From NCBI GenBank assembly GCA_018433835.1, contig JAHDQM010000024.1:1-64000 (forward strand): a DNA stretch of 64,000 bases, read 5' to 3'. The notes beneath the pieces were generated by a model, which saw only the letters and a program-made list of their open reading frames with translations, was not told the DNA's origin and did not search any database. The DNA comes from Methanoculleus sp. (GTDB taxonomy: Archaea; Halobacteriota; Methanomicrobia; Methanomicrobiales; Methanoculleaceae). The stretch's first letter is position 1. The number at the start of each line of letters is the position of its first letter. Of the stretch, positions 27,999 to 36,724 are shown one piece after another. The translations under genes and the position numbers were made by a program.

Positions 27999-28110
27999 GC
28001 CGTCCCGTGCACACGCGGTGCAGCGTAGAGGTATCTACCTGCGAACATATCAGATCAGCAGATCCGGCCTGTTCCAGAACCCGGATCCGGGGCAAAAGGA
28101 GGAGGATCGA

Positions 28111-28947
28111 TCAGAAGTATGTCCCGCCCTTCTCGAACGCTTCCCGCCGCTCGCGTGCCATCTGCAGCAACCGCTCCTCTACCTCCGGGCTGCCGAGGAC
28201 GTAGCCCTTCCAGAGGTCGGTGTAGGGGTCCTCGGGCACGACGATGATCCCTTTGTGCTCCGCGACCCGGTCAAGAATGAGCGATGCTGCTTTATCGACG
28301 GGATACGCGTCGTCGGGAATCCTCAGTTCGCCGTGCGCCTGTCCGTCGATACCCTTGTTGAAGATCGCCGTTGCGATGTTCGCCGGGCAGATCGTCGAGA
28401 AATAGAGCCCTTTCTCCGCGTACTCGTACTTCAGGCACTCGGTGAGGCCGGTGACGCCGTACTTCGTGAGGGAGTAGAGCGCCTGGAACGGGGGCGGGAC
28501 GATGCCCGCTATCGAGCTGGTGTTCACGACATGCCCGAACCCCTGCTCGAGCATGATCGGCACGGCGGCATGGACACCATAGACAACACTCCAGATGTTG
28601 GTGTCGATGATCGTCTTCCAGTCCTCGAGGGTGGCCTTCTCAAATGGTATGGTGCCCCCGACGCCAGCGTTGTTGAAGAGGATATCCAGCCTACCGGCCT
28701 CTGCTGCCGTATCCTCGATACCCTTCCGCACCTCTTCCTGCTTCGTCACGTCCACAACAAGCGGGCGTACCCGGTCGCCGTACGCGGAGAGCCGGGCGAC
28801 GGCTTTTGCAATCTTCTCCGGACTGCGCCCGGCCATGTAGACGACCGCACCCCTCTTTGCGAGCTCTTCGCTGATCGCGTACCCGATCCCGGAGTTTGCG
28901 CCGGTGACGATGCAGACCCTGTCTCTGTAATAATCAGAATCAGCCAT
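28111..28947 (-). CDS. SDR-family oxidoreductase
   Basis: 278-aa classical SDR. TGANSGIGYAIS (about 16-27) is the cofactor loop, NNAGVGG the central motif, and the catalytic Ser and YxxxK appear in VNTSSIAG and YSLTKYG. The Arg following the second strand (AGRSPEK) suggests NADP preference. It starts 11 bp after the acetoacetate decarboxylase gene and has GAGGGG upstream, so the two form an operon. It may reduce a keto product of that pathway (inference). Confidence 0.9.
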   Translation of the reverse strand: MADSDYYRDRVCIVTGANSGIGYAISEELAKRGAVVYMAGRSPEKIAKAVARLSAYGDRVRPLVVDVTKQEEVRKGIEDTAAEAGRLDILFNNAGVGGTIPFEKATLEDWKTIIDTNIWSVVYGVHAAVPIMLEQGFGHVVNTSSIAGIVPPPFQALYSLTKYGVTGLTECLKYEYAEKGLYFSTICPANIATAIFNKGIDGQAHGELRIPDDAYPVDKAASLILDRVAEHKGIIVVPEDPYTDLWKGYVLGSPEVEERLLQMARERREAFEKGGTYF

Positions 28948-28957
28948 GATTTTCCCC

Positions 28958-29758
28958 TCATTCGATGACCCTGGCGCCCATGGCGTGGAGGACGGCGCTT
29001 CCCTCGATCAGCGCCGCCTGGGTGATCTTCTTCATGGGCAGGGAGGCGAGGCCGTTGATGATGTAGTACTGGGCCGGGTTCTGCATCGGGGTCTGCTCAA
29101 TCCACCTGAGGCGGCCCGTTCCTGCCTGTACCGTCTCCACCCCGATGCCCTGGGGGTAGAGGACGAACTGACTCAGTTCCGCCCCCGGGGCCCCTACCTT
29201 CGGGATATACCTCCACCCGAGGGTGTTCACGGACGCGAACTGCGACATCAGGCCCTCCAGGTCCTTTCCGGTAACCGGACCGGCGGCCTCAAAGTTCATG
29301 GTGAGGAAGGTGTTGCCCTCGTAACTGACGGACGTCGCGTAATGCGGTTTTAAGATGTGCAGGTCCTCGATATCCGCGTAGATCTTCGGGATTCCGGTCT
29401 GTTCCCGTCCCCCGAGGATGGGGGCGGTTTTGTTCTCCCAGACCACCAGCGTGTAGGCGCCGTCGAGTTCGTCCTTCTTTCCGTGGAACCGGACCGGCGC
29501 CGCCACGTTGATCAGGTTGTACTGGCCGCCGTGCAGCCAGCTGATCTCGGTGAACCTGTTGAACGTCACCTGCACCTCGGGGGCCAGGATTTCGAACCCC
29601 TCCGGGATGTAGTTTTCAAGAAGGTCTCTTTCGGTTTCGTAACTTATAGCCAGAGCCGTCGTTCTCTGCGTGACCCTGGCCTCCGGGTCGAACTTGCCGC
29701 CCCCGAAGTGGACCGGCATCAGGTACGTGAAGTCATCCTGCAATCGGAACATAGACAT
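28958..29758 (-). CDS. Acetoacetate decarboxylase-family protein
   Basis: 266-aa protein of the ADC superfamily. The Schiff-base Lys region is probably [12 protein letters not shown] (about residues 118-129), and the surrounding REQTGIPK spacing agrees with ADC-like enzymes. Other conserved phrases are NYIPEGFEI and [13 protein letters not shown]. True ADC decarboxylates acetoacetate to acetone, while other superfamily members act on different keto acids. It is the first gene of an operon with an SDR. A TATA-like box (ATATAT near 29787) lies about 30-40 nt upstream. Confidence 0.85.
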   Translation of the reverse strand: MSMFRLQDDFTYLMPVHFGGGKFDPEARVTQRTTALAISYETERDLLENYIPEGFEILAPEVQVTFNRFTEISWLHGGQYNLINVAAPVRFHGKKDELDGAYTLVVWENKTAPILGGREQTGIPKIYADIEDLHILKPHYATSVSYEGNTFLTMNFEAAGPVTGKDLEGLMSQFASVNTLGWRYIPKVGAPGAELSQFVLYPQGIGVETVQAGTGRLRWIEQTPMQNPAQYYIINGLASLPMKKITQAALIEGSAVLHAMGARVIE

Positions 29759-30204
29759 CCCTATCTGTCAAAATACCGGCTCAAAACATATATTTTTATG
29801 GTTTTCACCATCCAGACCCCTGATCCGTAAACCAATCACCTGCCGCACCTTTTTTGGCAAAAAAATCCCATATCCCACCGGATGCAGTACCGGAACGGTT
29901 AAGGGAGCGTGGTCGCCGCAAAACCGTCCGGGAACCTGCGATGGGGCCTGACGGGGGCCGCAAGGCAGGAAGTTTTCCCGTAACCGGACCGAATCCGGGC
30001 CAGGAGCACGAACCCGGCTTCTCCTTAACTCCCGGCGCGCGGAACGCGTTCGCCGATGGGCCGGCGATGCGACCGGACGGAGACGGCCGGCAACGGTGTT
30101 TCGGGACGGCCTCGATCCCGCCGTGCAACATGCGGGATCGGCTGCCGGAGTCCGTATACTACACCTATAAATAAATCCTGAAATCTAAACTGATTATTTA
30201 TCCG
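29759..30204. other. Intergenic region between divergent operons
   Basis: About 445 bp. The left edge holds the leftward promoter of the decarboxylase operon (A/T-rich, 29770-29810). The right edge (30165-30200, AATAAATCC...TTATTTATCC) holds the rightward promoter of the membrane-protein pair. The middle is G+C-rich and non-coding by codon pattern. I see no repeat or RNA gene in it. Confidence 0.5.
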
Positions 30205-30906
30205 ATGGACCTCATTAGAACCCCTGTTATCGGATCCATACCGGGAGAGACCAGTTTGACACCTGAAAGTTCGCAAAACCGAAGTACCCGTTCAACGGCG
30301 AGAGCAGAGTCCGACCTTTCCCTCGAGGTCGTCATCCTGATCGTCTTCGGGGTATTCATGCTCCTCTTCGGCCTGCTTCTCTTCAGAATTCATACGGGAG
30401 AACTGCCGTATGCCCCGGACAGCACCTACGGGCTGTTCCTCGTGATCGTATCGTTCCAGATCATAACGATGGGAAAGACCCCGTTCGGCGATCTCCGGCG
30501 CTCGTGGGCGGTCATACTTATCGGGGTGTGCACGGCGGTCATCGGGATGGTCGCCTGTTTCGTTCCCGGACTGCTGGCCGAGCCGGTCCGCATCCTCGTC
30601 GGATTACTGCTCTCTGCCGGAGGGGCCGCTCTTCTCGCGCAGTTGTTTTTCTCCGAAGATAAGGCCCGGCTGTGGCTGAAGGTTCCCGGGATACTCCAGC
30701 AACTGACGGTCGCCTGCATCATCGTGTACGTGATGTCGATCGTTCTCGGCCTCGTCACGCTTCTCCCCGGCATCACGACCGACCCCGAGACAGCGGTTCT
30801 CCTCATCGTCTACGGGATCGGTTTCTTCTACCTCTCCTGGTGCATCCAGAAGGTCGGCCGGCTGTATCCTCCGGCGGGGGCGGAGACTCCGGGGGGGTCA
30901 GGATGA
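30205..30906 (+). CDS. Multi-helix membrane protein, paralogue of next gene
   Basis: 233-aa protein. A polar 37-residue N terminus (rich in Ser/Thr/Arg) precedes about six membrane helices. The signature FGVFMLLFGLLLFRIHTGELPYAPDSTYGLFLVI in helices 1-2 (two stretches) aligns with the next gene's LLILLGLLLIPVNLGTIPFSPDG. The layout recalls HdeD/DUF308-type membrane proteins, but no family is certain. Stop overlaps the next gene's ATG (ATGA). Start 30205 has a promoter-like TTATTTAT about 10-16 nt upstream and may instead be a later in-frame codon. Confidence 0.72.
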   Translation: MDLIRTPVIGSIPGETSLTPESSQNRSTRSTARAESDLSLEVVILIVFGVFMLLFGLLLFRIHTGELPYAPDSTYGLFLVIVSFQIITMGKTPFGDLRRSWAVILIGVCTAVIGMVACFVPGLLAEPVRILVGLLLSAGGAALLAQLFFSEDKARLWLKVPGILQQLTVACIIVYVMSIVLGLVTLLPGITTDPETAVLLIVYGIGFFYLSWCIQKVGRLYPPAGAETPGGSG

Positions 30907-31520
30907 CCTCGAACGGCCCTCCTGCAACCGGCGGCACCGGCCTGTTTCGGGAGGCATCCCTCCCCCTCTCGGTCGCGATCGTCATCCCGGTCGGCGTCCT
31001 CCTGATCCTCCTCGGGCTGCTGCTCATCCCGGTAAACCTGGGGACGATTCCGTTCTCTCCGGACGGTCAGCTCGGCCTGCTGCTCGTCATCATGGCCATC
31101 CAGATGCTGGCATTGGGAGAGACTCCGGTGGGCCAGTACAAACGCTCGTGGCTGCTGATCGTCATCGGGATCGCATTTGCCGCTATGGGGATCTTCTCGT
31201 GCATCGTTCCGGGAATCCTGACCGGCGTGATCCAGCTGCTTCTTGCGATCCTGAACATCGCCGGGGGAGCAATACTCCTGACGAAGCGGTTCCTCCCGAT
31301 GCTGCACGGCATCCGGAACCCCCCGGCCGAACCCATTGCGGTCCCTCCCCTCCTCAAACGGCTCCTGGCGACCCAGACGGTGTTAAACGTCGTGGCGATA
31401 TCGTTCGGTATAACCATGCTGCTGCCGGGCCTCGTTCCGGGGATGGTCATTGCAGGAATCGTCGTGATCAACGGCCTGCTTCTCTTCGTGCTGGTATCGA
31501 TCCTCTTAAAGATCAGCTAG
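30903..31520 (+). CDS. Multi-helix membrane protein, paralogue of previous gene
   Basis: 205-aa protein with about six helices, coupled to the upstream paralogue by a 4-bp ATGA overlap. Shared elements in the same order are the helix1-loop, MAIQMLALGETPVGQYKRSW against VSFQIITMGKTPFGDLRRSW, FSCIVPGILTGVIQLLLAIL, and a late FGITMLLPGLVPG against LGLVTLLPGI. It is probably the product of tandem gene duplication. The two may form a hetero-oligomer in the membrane. Function unknown. Confidence 0.78.
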   Translation: MTSNGPPATGGTGLFREASLPLSVAIVIPVGVLLILLGLLLIPVNLGTIPFSPDGQLGLLLVIMAIQMLALGETPVGQYKRSWLLIVIGIAFAAMGIFSCIVPGILTGVIQLLLAILNIAGGAILLTKRFLPMLHGIRNPPAEPIAVPPLLKRLLATQTVLNVVAISFGITMLLPGLVPGMVIAGIVVINGLLLFVLVSILLKIS

Positions 31521-31720
31521 TCCGGGTCACGGCACCCTTTTTCTCCGGCCGCCGTTTCCCGCCGGGATGCAGGTCCGGGCAATACCGGGCGGTCGGAAGA
31601 GAATCAGAAGGTATATGGCGGCACGCAGGGTACTCTCCGGCAGAACGATCTGTTCTCGCCGGGGTATAGCCCGGTCCGAACGTCGGTTACGGATCTAAAA
31701 AGAGTGCCGGAGATCGAAAT

Positions 31721-33898
31721 TCACGGCATCGCCGCCGTCATGTAGTCCTTCTCCGCGGCGATCGCCCTCTCCCGCCACTCGATGGGGATCCTTGCATACT
31801 TCTCGTCGAACCCCGTGGAGACGAAGAGCCCGGTGCCGCCGTTCTCGAGCGTCCAGGTCTCCCTTCCCGGCGTGAACGTGCCGTCGATCTCGTTCTCCAC
31901 CGCGTGATAGACGATCGCGTCGATCTGCTTCACCACCGACGCGGCGACGAGGTTCGGGGCGAGGTAGGACTGGTCGGTATCCTCCCCGATGAGGTAGACG
32001 TCTCCCGTCTCCCGGGCGGCATCCACGATCCCGGTGTTTCCGGAGCCCGCGATCATCAGGATAACGTCGACACTCTCCTCACGAAGCTCCCGGGCGATCT
32101 CGCCCGCACGCTCCGGCATGCCGAACCCCTCGAAACTCTCGCCGACATAAGCCACCGTGACGTTCACGGACGGGTCGTACGCCTTCGCCCCCGCACGGAA
32201 TCCCTCGACGAACGGGTCGATGACGGCAACCGGTGCACCGGCAACCGCACCGATCCGCCCTGTCTCGGTCATATCCGCCGCCATCACGCCCGCGAGGTAG
32301 GATGCCCCGTAGGGGACCATCACTACGTCGCACGCGTTCGCGAGACCAAAGTCCGCCTGCTCGAGGGTGAAGAACCGGATATCGGGGTTCGCCTGTGCCC
32401 ACGCCCGGGAGGCGTCGGTGAACTGGAATCCCTCGGTGATCACGAGGTCGGGTTTCTCGGTGAAGTTCCCGGCAGAGAATACGGCGTCGAGGAGGCTGAG
32501 ATCGTCGTAGGAAAACTCCCGCTTGGTGAAATCGAACGACTCCTGCGCACGGAAAAGGCCGCGATACGCCGAATCCGCGAACGACCGGTCGCCTTTCACC
32601 AGCGGGTAGACCATCCAGACCACCGGTCCATCGCCGGTGCCAGCCGCCGGGTCGTAGGAGAGGCCGGGGAGACCCACCGATACGTCCGCAGAAGGAACCG
32701 GGGTACCCTCCGAGAACGCTCCGCCTTCGACCGTCCAGCGGGTATAATACCCGGCGAGCGGGCCTGCGGAGGACGGTTCACCGAACCGGAGGGGGCCCGA
32801 GGCACCGGTGACGGCCGGGTGCTTGCCCGCACGGATCATCGCCGCAGCTTCGCTCGCTTCCTGGGGGTCCCAGCCTTTGACGGTGCCGTCGCCGGAGACG
32901 ACCCACCGCAGGGAGGCCGCGAGCGGTTCTGCCGGGGCCGCCTCCTGCCGTGCCGCGGTATAAACGGCGAGGAGAAGGGCATCGTAGGTCTGTGCGGCAA
33001 ACGGCGATGGTGCATCGCCGAAGGCCTCCTCGTAGGCGATCGCGTACCCGGTCGAGGGGTCGGGGGAGAGCGACATGCCCTGGATGCCCTCCGCCCGCTC
33101 CCCGAGGCTTGCGAGCAGGTAGGGCGAGCGGCCGGCATCGGTCAGGAAGAGGCCGGCGGACGAACCCGCGGCGTGTAAAGCATCCGCAAGCCGAACCGCC
33201 TCTTCGGGGTAAACGGCGGCAACGACCGTCTCAGGCTCCTCCTCTCCGATCCGTGCGGCAATCTCCGCAAAGTCGTCCGACGTATTGAGAGATATCGCTC
33301 CGGTGATCCGGACCCCGTTCATCGCGGCCGCTGCCGGGGCAAGCCGTGCAAACGTCTCTCCGTAGGGTGTGTTCGCGGTGACGAGCGAGACCTTTTTGAC
33401 GCCATCATCCCGGAAGATCCAAAAAATCGCCTCCACCTGCCGGCCGTCGGCGGTACAGGTCCTCCAGAAGCGGTCGTTCTCCTTATACTCAGCCGTGACA
33501 AGCCCCGTCGTGACGCTCGGGGAGATGAGGAGTTTGCCCCGTTCCGTGACGAGAGGAGCGATCTGCGTGAGTTCCGCGCTTGTCGCGGGGCCGATGATGA
33601 TATCGATGTCGTCGCGTCCGGCGAGTTCCTCCGCATGTGCGGAGATGTTGCCGGTGCTCGTGTCCCGGTACACGAGCTCGATCGTGCGGCCGCCCCGCCG
33701 GTTCATCGCGTCCGCCCCCCAGGCGAGCCCCTCCGGCGAGTGCACGGCGTACGGTCCGTTTCCGGGCAGCAGGACGCCGATACGGACGGGGCCGGGATCG
33801 ATCGCGGCGGTGCATCCTGCAAAACAGATACCCAGCGTGACGATGCAGAAGAACGTGAGGATCAGAATAATGCCGGGGAACGGGGGTCGTGCGGTCAT
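31721..33898 (-). CDS. Lipoprotein fusing an ABC-type ligand-binding domain to a BMP-family domain
   Basis: 725-aa extracytoplasmic protein. The signal and lipobox end at about Cys28 (LGICFAGC). Residues about 38-385 resemble type I branched-chain amino-acid-like binding proteins (RIGVLLPGNGPYA, IIGPATSAELTQIAPLV, LISPSVTT, AQTYDALLLAVYTA). Residues about 420-710 resemble BMP/Med nucleoside-binding lipoproteins (WMVYPLVKGDRSFADSAYRG, VITEGFQF, MVPYGASYLAGVMAADM, YLIGEDTDQSYLAPN). The joining of two different periplasmic-binding folds is unusual. No permease or ATPase gene is near, so a sensor role is possible. Confidence 0.88.
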   Translation of the reverse strand: MTARPPFPGIILILTFFCIVTLGICFAGCTAAIDPGPVRIGVLLPGNGPYAVHSPEGLAWGADAMNRRGGRTIELVYRDTSTGNISAHAEELAGRDDIDIIIGPATSAELTQIAPLVTERGKLLISPSVTTGLVTAEYKENDRFWRTCTADGRQVEAIFWIFRDDGVKKVSLVTANTPYGETFARLAPAAAAMNGVRITGAISLNTSDDFAEIAARIGEEEPETVVAAVYPEEAVRLADALHAAGSSAGLFLTDAGRSPYLLASLGERAEGIQGMSLSPDPSTGYAIAYEEAFGDAPSPFAAQTYDALLLAVYTAARQEAAPAEPLAASLRWVVSGDGTVKGWDPQEASEAAAMIRAGKHPAVTGASGPLRFGEPSSAGPLAGYYTRWTVEGGAFSEGTPVPSADVSVGLPGLSYDPAAGTGDGPVVWMVYPLVKGDRSFADSAYRGLFRAQESFDFTKREFSYDDLSLLDAVFSAGNFTEKPDLVITEGFQFTDASRAWAQANPDIRFFTLEQADFGLANACDVVMVPYGASYLAGVMAADMTETGRIGAVAGAPVAVIDPFVEGFRAGAKAYDPSVNVTVAYVGESFEGFGMPERAGEIARELREESVDVILMIAGSGNTGIVDAARETGDVYLIGEDTDQSYLAPNLVAASVVKQIDAIVYHAVENEIDGTFTPGRETWTLENGGTGLFVSTGFDEKYARIPIEWRERAIAAEKDYMTAAMP

Positions 33899-34313
33899 GG
33901 TAACGTCCGGGCGCCTGTGATCGGTACACTTCGCCGGCGATTCAAATATGGTTTTTTATTCGTTTCCGGCGCCGAATACAGCGGGATCGATCGTGATGAA
34001 TACCGTTCGAGGGTGTGCTGCCGGCTGTCTTCCGCAACCCCCGGCGGGCAGATTCGCTCCCTGATGCCGCAAGGCAGCGTTCCTGCCTCCCGGGAAACGT
34101 GAGCGAATCAGGTACGTTGGGTAGACGCCTGTCTGTCCGGTGCGGGAATTCAGCACGTCCGGATGCTCCGGATTTTCTGCCGCGTAAACCGGAAAGCCCG
34201 GCGTCCTGCCCGGCCAGGCAGCGCCCCGGGATTGTGGAATACATCCTCGGGGTGCCGGTGCAATGCTATCGGGATGTGCCGGGTATATATCTTAAAAGTG
34301 ACAGGTATTGACC
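33899..34313. other. Intergenic region with promoters at both ends
   Basis: About 415 bp with no supported gene. A leftward promoter for the fused binding protein probably lies in the A/T stretch 33945-33965. On the right, TATATAT at 34284-34290 stands 24-30 nt before the ATG at 34314 with no ribosome site, a typical leaderless archaeal start. Confidence 0.55.
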
Positions 34314-34616
34314 ATGAAAAAGATCACCATCAATGCGCTCGTCGATATCGGCTGCCTGATCACGTTTATTCCCTCGATCGTTTCAGGACTCGTGCTCTAT
34401 CTTGTCCTGCCTTCCGGAGGCGGACGGGGCGGCGGGTGGGAGTTGTTCCTCGGCATCCCCCGCAACCAGTGGGTCATTATGCACGACAACTCAAGTCTTG
34501 TATTCGCCGCTCTGATAATCATCCATCTGCTCCTGCACTGGAAATTCTTGCGGCACATCGACAGGTGCTTTGTCCGGGGCAAAACGAGCAGCGCAGAACC
34601 GCCAGGCGACCGGTAG
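34314..34616 (+). CDS. DUF4405-like small membrane protein
   Basis: 100-aa protein with two helices: residues about 5-28 (ALVDIGCLITFIPSIVSGL) and about 58-77. Conserved His residues occur in WVIMHDNSSLVF and IIIHLLLHWKFLRHI, the arrangement seen in DUF4405 proteins, which resemble cytochrome-b-type helices and may bind haem. Start at the ATG 34314 fits the TATA position. A TTG at 34308 would add two residues. The function is not established. Confidence 0.75.
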   Translation: MKKITINALVDIGCLITFIPSIVSGLVLYLVLPSGGGRGGGWELFLGIPRNQWVIMHDNSSLVFAALIIIHLLLHWKFLRHIDRCFVRGKTSSAEPPGDR

Positions 34617-34655
34617 AGCAGGGGGCGATCCGGAACTCCGGGAGCCCTGCGGTCA

Positions 34656-34733
34656 GCCGGGCTCCATGAAATCTCCTTCTACTTCGATGCGATCCGTATC
34701 CTCGGCGAACCGGCGCTGCTCCTCCTGCTCCGG
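34656..34733 (-). pseudogene. Relic of a DUF7557/VapB-like antitoxin C terminus
   Basis: On the reverse strand 26 codons read PEQEEQRRFAEDTDRIE, then VEGDFMEPG. They match the C-terminal part of the intact antitoxin at 42.9-43.1 kb (EQEKKRRFIEDMDRIEAEGDF). Within the 16-residue core, 13 positions are the same. No start, DNA-binding half or toxin gene is present. This is the remains of a second copy of that toxin-antitoxin locus. Confidence 0.6.
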
Positions 34734-35134
34734 CCTGTGAGCGGAAAAGGCCGGGCCGGTTTGAGCCGGAGCATTGCAAGAAGCGCAACGCAGTGGGACG
34801 TCTTTTTCAGCGGGACCGGGGCGTACGGGAAGAGCGGATCGCCGGCTGATCGAAGCAGCGTACGGAGACCCGGCGCGCCCAACGTTTCCGGGGAAGGTGA
34901 ACAGCTGGTTCGGCAGGAAGGCGCAGTATCAGGGATGGGGTATCCGTGACATTACGCTATGCTGCAAAATGCCCATAAGCCGCCGTAGAGACTCTTGCGT
35001 GCCCCTGGATCCTGCATGTCGAGCCATCCGGTTCAATAGACTGACCCGCACCATGGTAGGTGTTTATGTCATACCCATGTCAATCAGGGTACAGCGGTGC
35101 CGGGCAGATCCGGTAACCGCAGGGGGAAAGCAAC

Positions 35135-35428
35135 ATGACCAAACGAACGATTGCCCTCGGGCTTGGAGCCGTTCTTCTGGTTCTGCTTGCGTTCGCCGTA
35201 CCGGCGAGCGCTGCGGCTCTGTGGTCCGGAGGAGCCGGCAATGCAAGCGACGACTGCCCCGGCTGCCAGAATGCCTGCAACGGTATCTGCAGCGGAGACC
35301 TTGACCGGACCCACGATCAACTCCGCGACGGGTCCTGCACGACGACCCTTGTAGCGACAGGTGACGGCGATCTGACCCGTGACCAGCTCAGGCTGCAGGA
35401 CGGAACCGGCGAGAACTGCAGGAAGTAG
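35135..35428 (+). CDS. Secreted Cys-containing small protein
   Basis: 97-aa protein with a signal peptide (about residues 1-27, ending VPASAAAL) and a mature part with six Cys (CPGCQNACNGIC, then SC and NC) and a repeated D-LxRxxDQLRxxxG pattern (LDRTHDQLRDGS, LTRDQLRLQDG). The Cys spacing could form disulfides or bind metal. Start ATG follows AGGGGGAAAG. Not recognised. It is followed by repeat DNA. Confidence 0.65.
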   Translation: MTKRTIALGLGAVLLVLLAFAVPASAAALWSGGAGNASDDCPGCQNACNGICSGDLDRTHDQLRDGSCTTTLVATGDGDLTRDQLRLQDGTGENCRK

Positions 35429-35654
35429 GAAAACCATCCAGCAGCCACCACAGGGGAAGGATGCCCCGCATCCTTCCCGTTTCTTCTGTTCGCTTGTTCC
35501 GGAGACGAATCCCTGCTCCCACCCGAAAGCAGAACGTTTTTCCGACCGAAGACTGAGTCGTTACAACAACAGTAGACCCTGCGGCATGCCTTTTCCGAAT
35601 GCCGGGGAGCAGGCACCGGCAGGAGCCTGCCGGCCCCGGCGCCGACTGTGGAGC

Positions 35655-35765
35655 TCCTTTTCTCTCGCACCTTGCGGTGCTCGAACTCCTGCCCCGCACC
35701 TTCGGTGCTCAAGCTCCGGACGTTCCGTCCGTCGCACCCTTCGGCCAGTCGCTCCTCACCCACCT
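35655..35765. repeat. Hairpin-mosaic repeat
   Basis: Contains GCACCTTGCGGTGC (35667-35680) and GCACCTTCGGTGC (35696-35708) in the same arrangement with CTCAAGCTCC and a following GTCGCACC...TTCGGCC as in the 102-bp repeats at 19.5 kb. The flanking 35429-35654 and 35766-35943 hold no recognised gene. Several small frames across the region are built from the repeats. Confidence 0.65.
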
Positions 35766-35943
35766 TCTCCGCCCGCCAGTCCTCAAGCGCCGGAGCCGGT
35801 GCTCAATCTCCGGTTCTTACGGACCATCGTATCCTGCGGACAGTCGTTCTCCGAAACGCAGTGAAGATGCTTGCCCTGGAACAGCGGTGGTAAAGGGGCG
35901 TGAATCGGGGTGTAACTCGTCAACAGCCACGGTTCTGTCGGCT

Positions 35944-36525
35944 CTACACCGTTCTTGTTATCGACGCGAGCCAGGCACGGTGCCCTTCGGCCCGGGTGCG
36001 GCTCTCGAAGGTCGCCGGCCGGATGTAATTGATGGACCACCCGTCCCGGCAGTTATCCTGTATCTCTCTCTTTGTTATCCACCTCGGACCGTATCCGCCG
36101 GGCTCCAGGTCGCTGAAGCAGAGCATGAAGTATTTCCCGCCGGACTTCTGGACGGCTGCGAGGTTATCCACGAAGACCGGGCGGTCTTCATCGGACAGGG
36201 TATGGAAGAGTCCTGAATCGGTTGCGGTATCGAACTTCCTGTTGAGCCTGGAGAGGTCCAGCGCATTCAGGACGAGAAAGTGCACCTGGAGTCCTCTTCC
36301 GGCAGCCTTCTCCTTTGCCTTCCGGATCGCCAGGGGGGCGGAGTCGACCCCCCACACTTCATGCCTTTCCCCTGCAAAGAAGAGGGCATGCTCCCCCGTT
36401 CCGCACCCTATATCCAGGACGGAACCCGTAATCTCTCCCTGCCTCGCCAGCTCAACGAACTCCTTCTGGGGCCGGCCGATCTCCCAGGGAGGGGTGCCCC
36501 GGTATGCCGAGTTAAAAAAATTCAT
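35944..36525 (-). CDS. Class I SAM-dependent methyltransferase
   Basis: 193-aa methyltransferase of the small SAM-binding type. Motif I SVLDIGCGTGEHALFF is near residue 35, the acidic post-I position is in VWGVDSAP, motif II/IV is DTATDSGLFHTL, and the C-terminal LCFSDLEPGGYGPRWI suggests similarity to thiopurine or tellurite-resistance-like methyltransferases. Start 36525 (MNFFNSAYRGTPPWEIG) is the usual family N terminus. Its substrate is unknown. Element C begins 15 bp upstream of this start. Confidence 0.88.
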   Translation of the reverse strand: MNFFNSAYRGTPPWEIGRPQKEFVELARQGEITGSVLDIGCGTGEHALFFAGERHEVWGVDSAPLAIRKAKEKAAGRGLQVHFLVLNALDLSRLNRKFDTATDSGLFHTLSDEDRPVFVDNLAAVQKSGGKYFMLCFSDLEPGGYGPRWITKREIQDNCRDGWSINYIRPATFESRTRAEGHRAWLASITRTV

Positions 36526-36540
36526 GCCTTATCATAGAGT

Positions 36541-36656
36541 TCGTCCCAAAAAGATCTCTGAATCTTCGGTACATCCTGATCGGAGCACTTACATCCAGGG
36601 TTTCTGCCGTCAGAACCATATCCTGGGTAACGAGGGTGAAACGGCTCTCTTTATCG
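36541..36656. repeat. Dispersed repeat C, copy of the repeat at 60.3 kb
   Basis: Begins TCGTCCCAAAA and aligns for about 115 bp with 60261-60370, including the exact shared block CTGATCGGAGCACTTACATC and the end GGTGAAACGGCT. The start resembles the ends of elements A and B. It sits between the methyltransferase start and the glutamine amidotransferase end. No protein is encoded. Confidence 0.75.
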
Positions 36657-36724
36657 ACCCGCTGCCGCTCCTGCCGTCTATACCGCTTCAGGATACCCGG
36701 CGGACGGGGTGAGACTTTCTTTTT

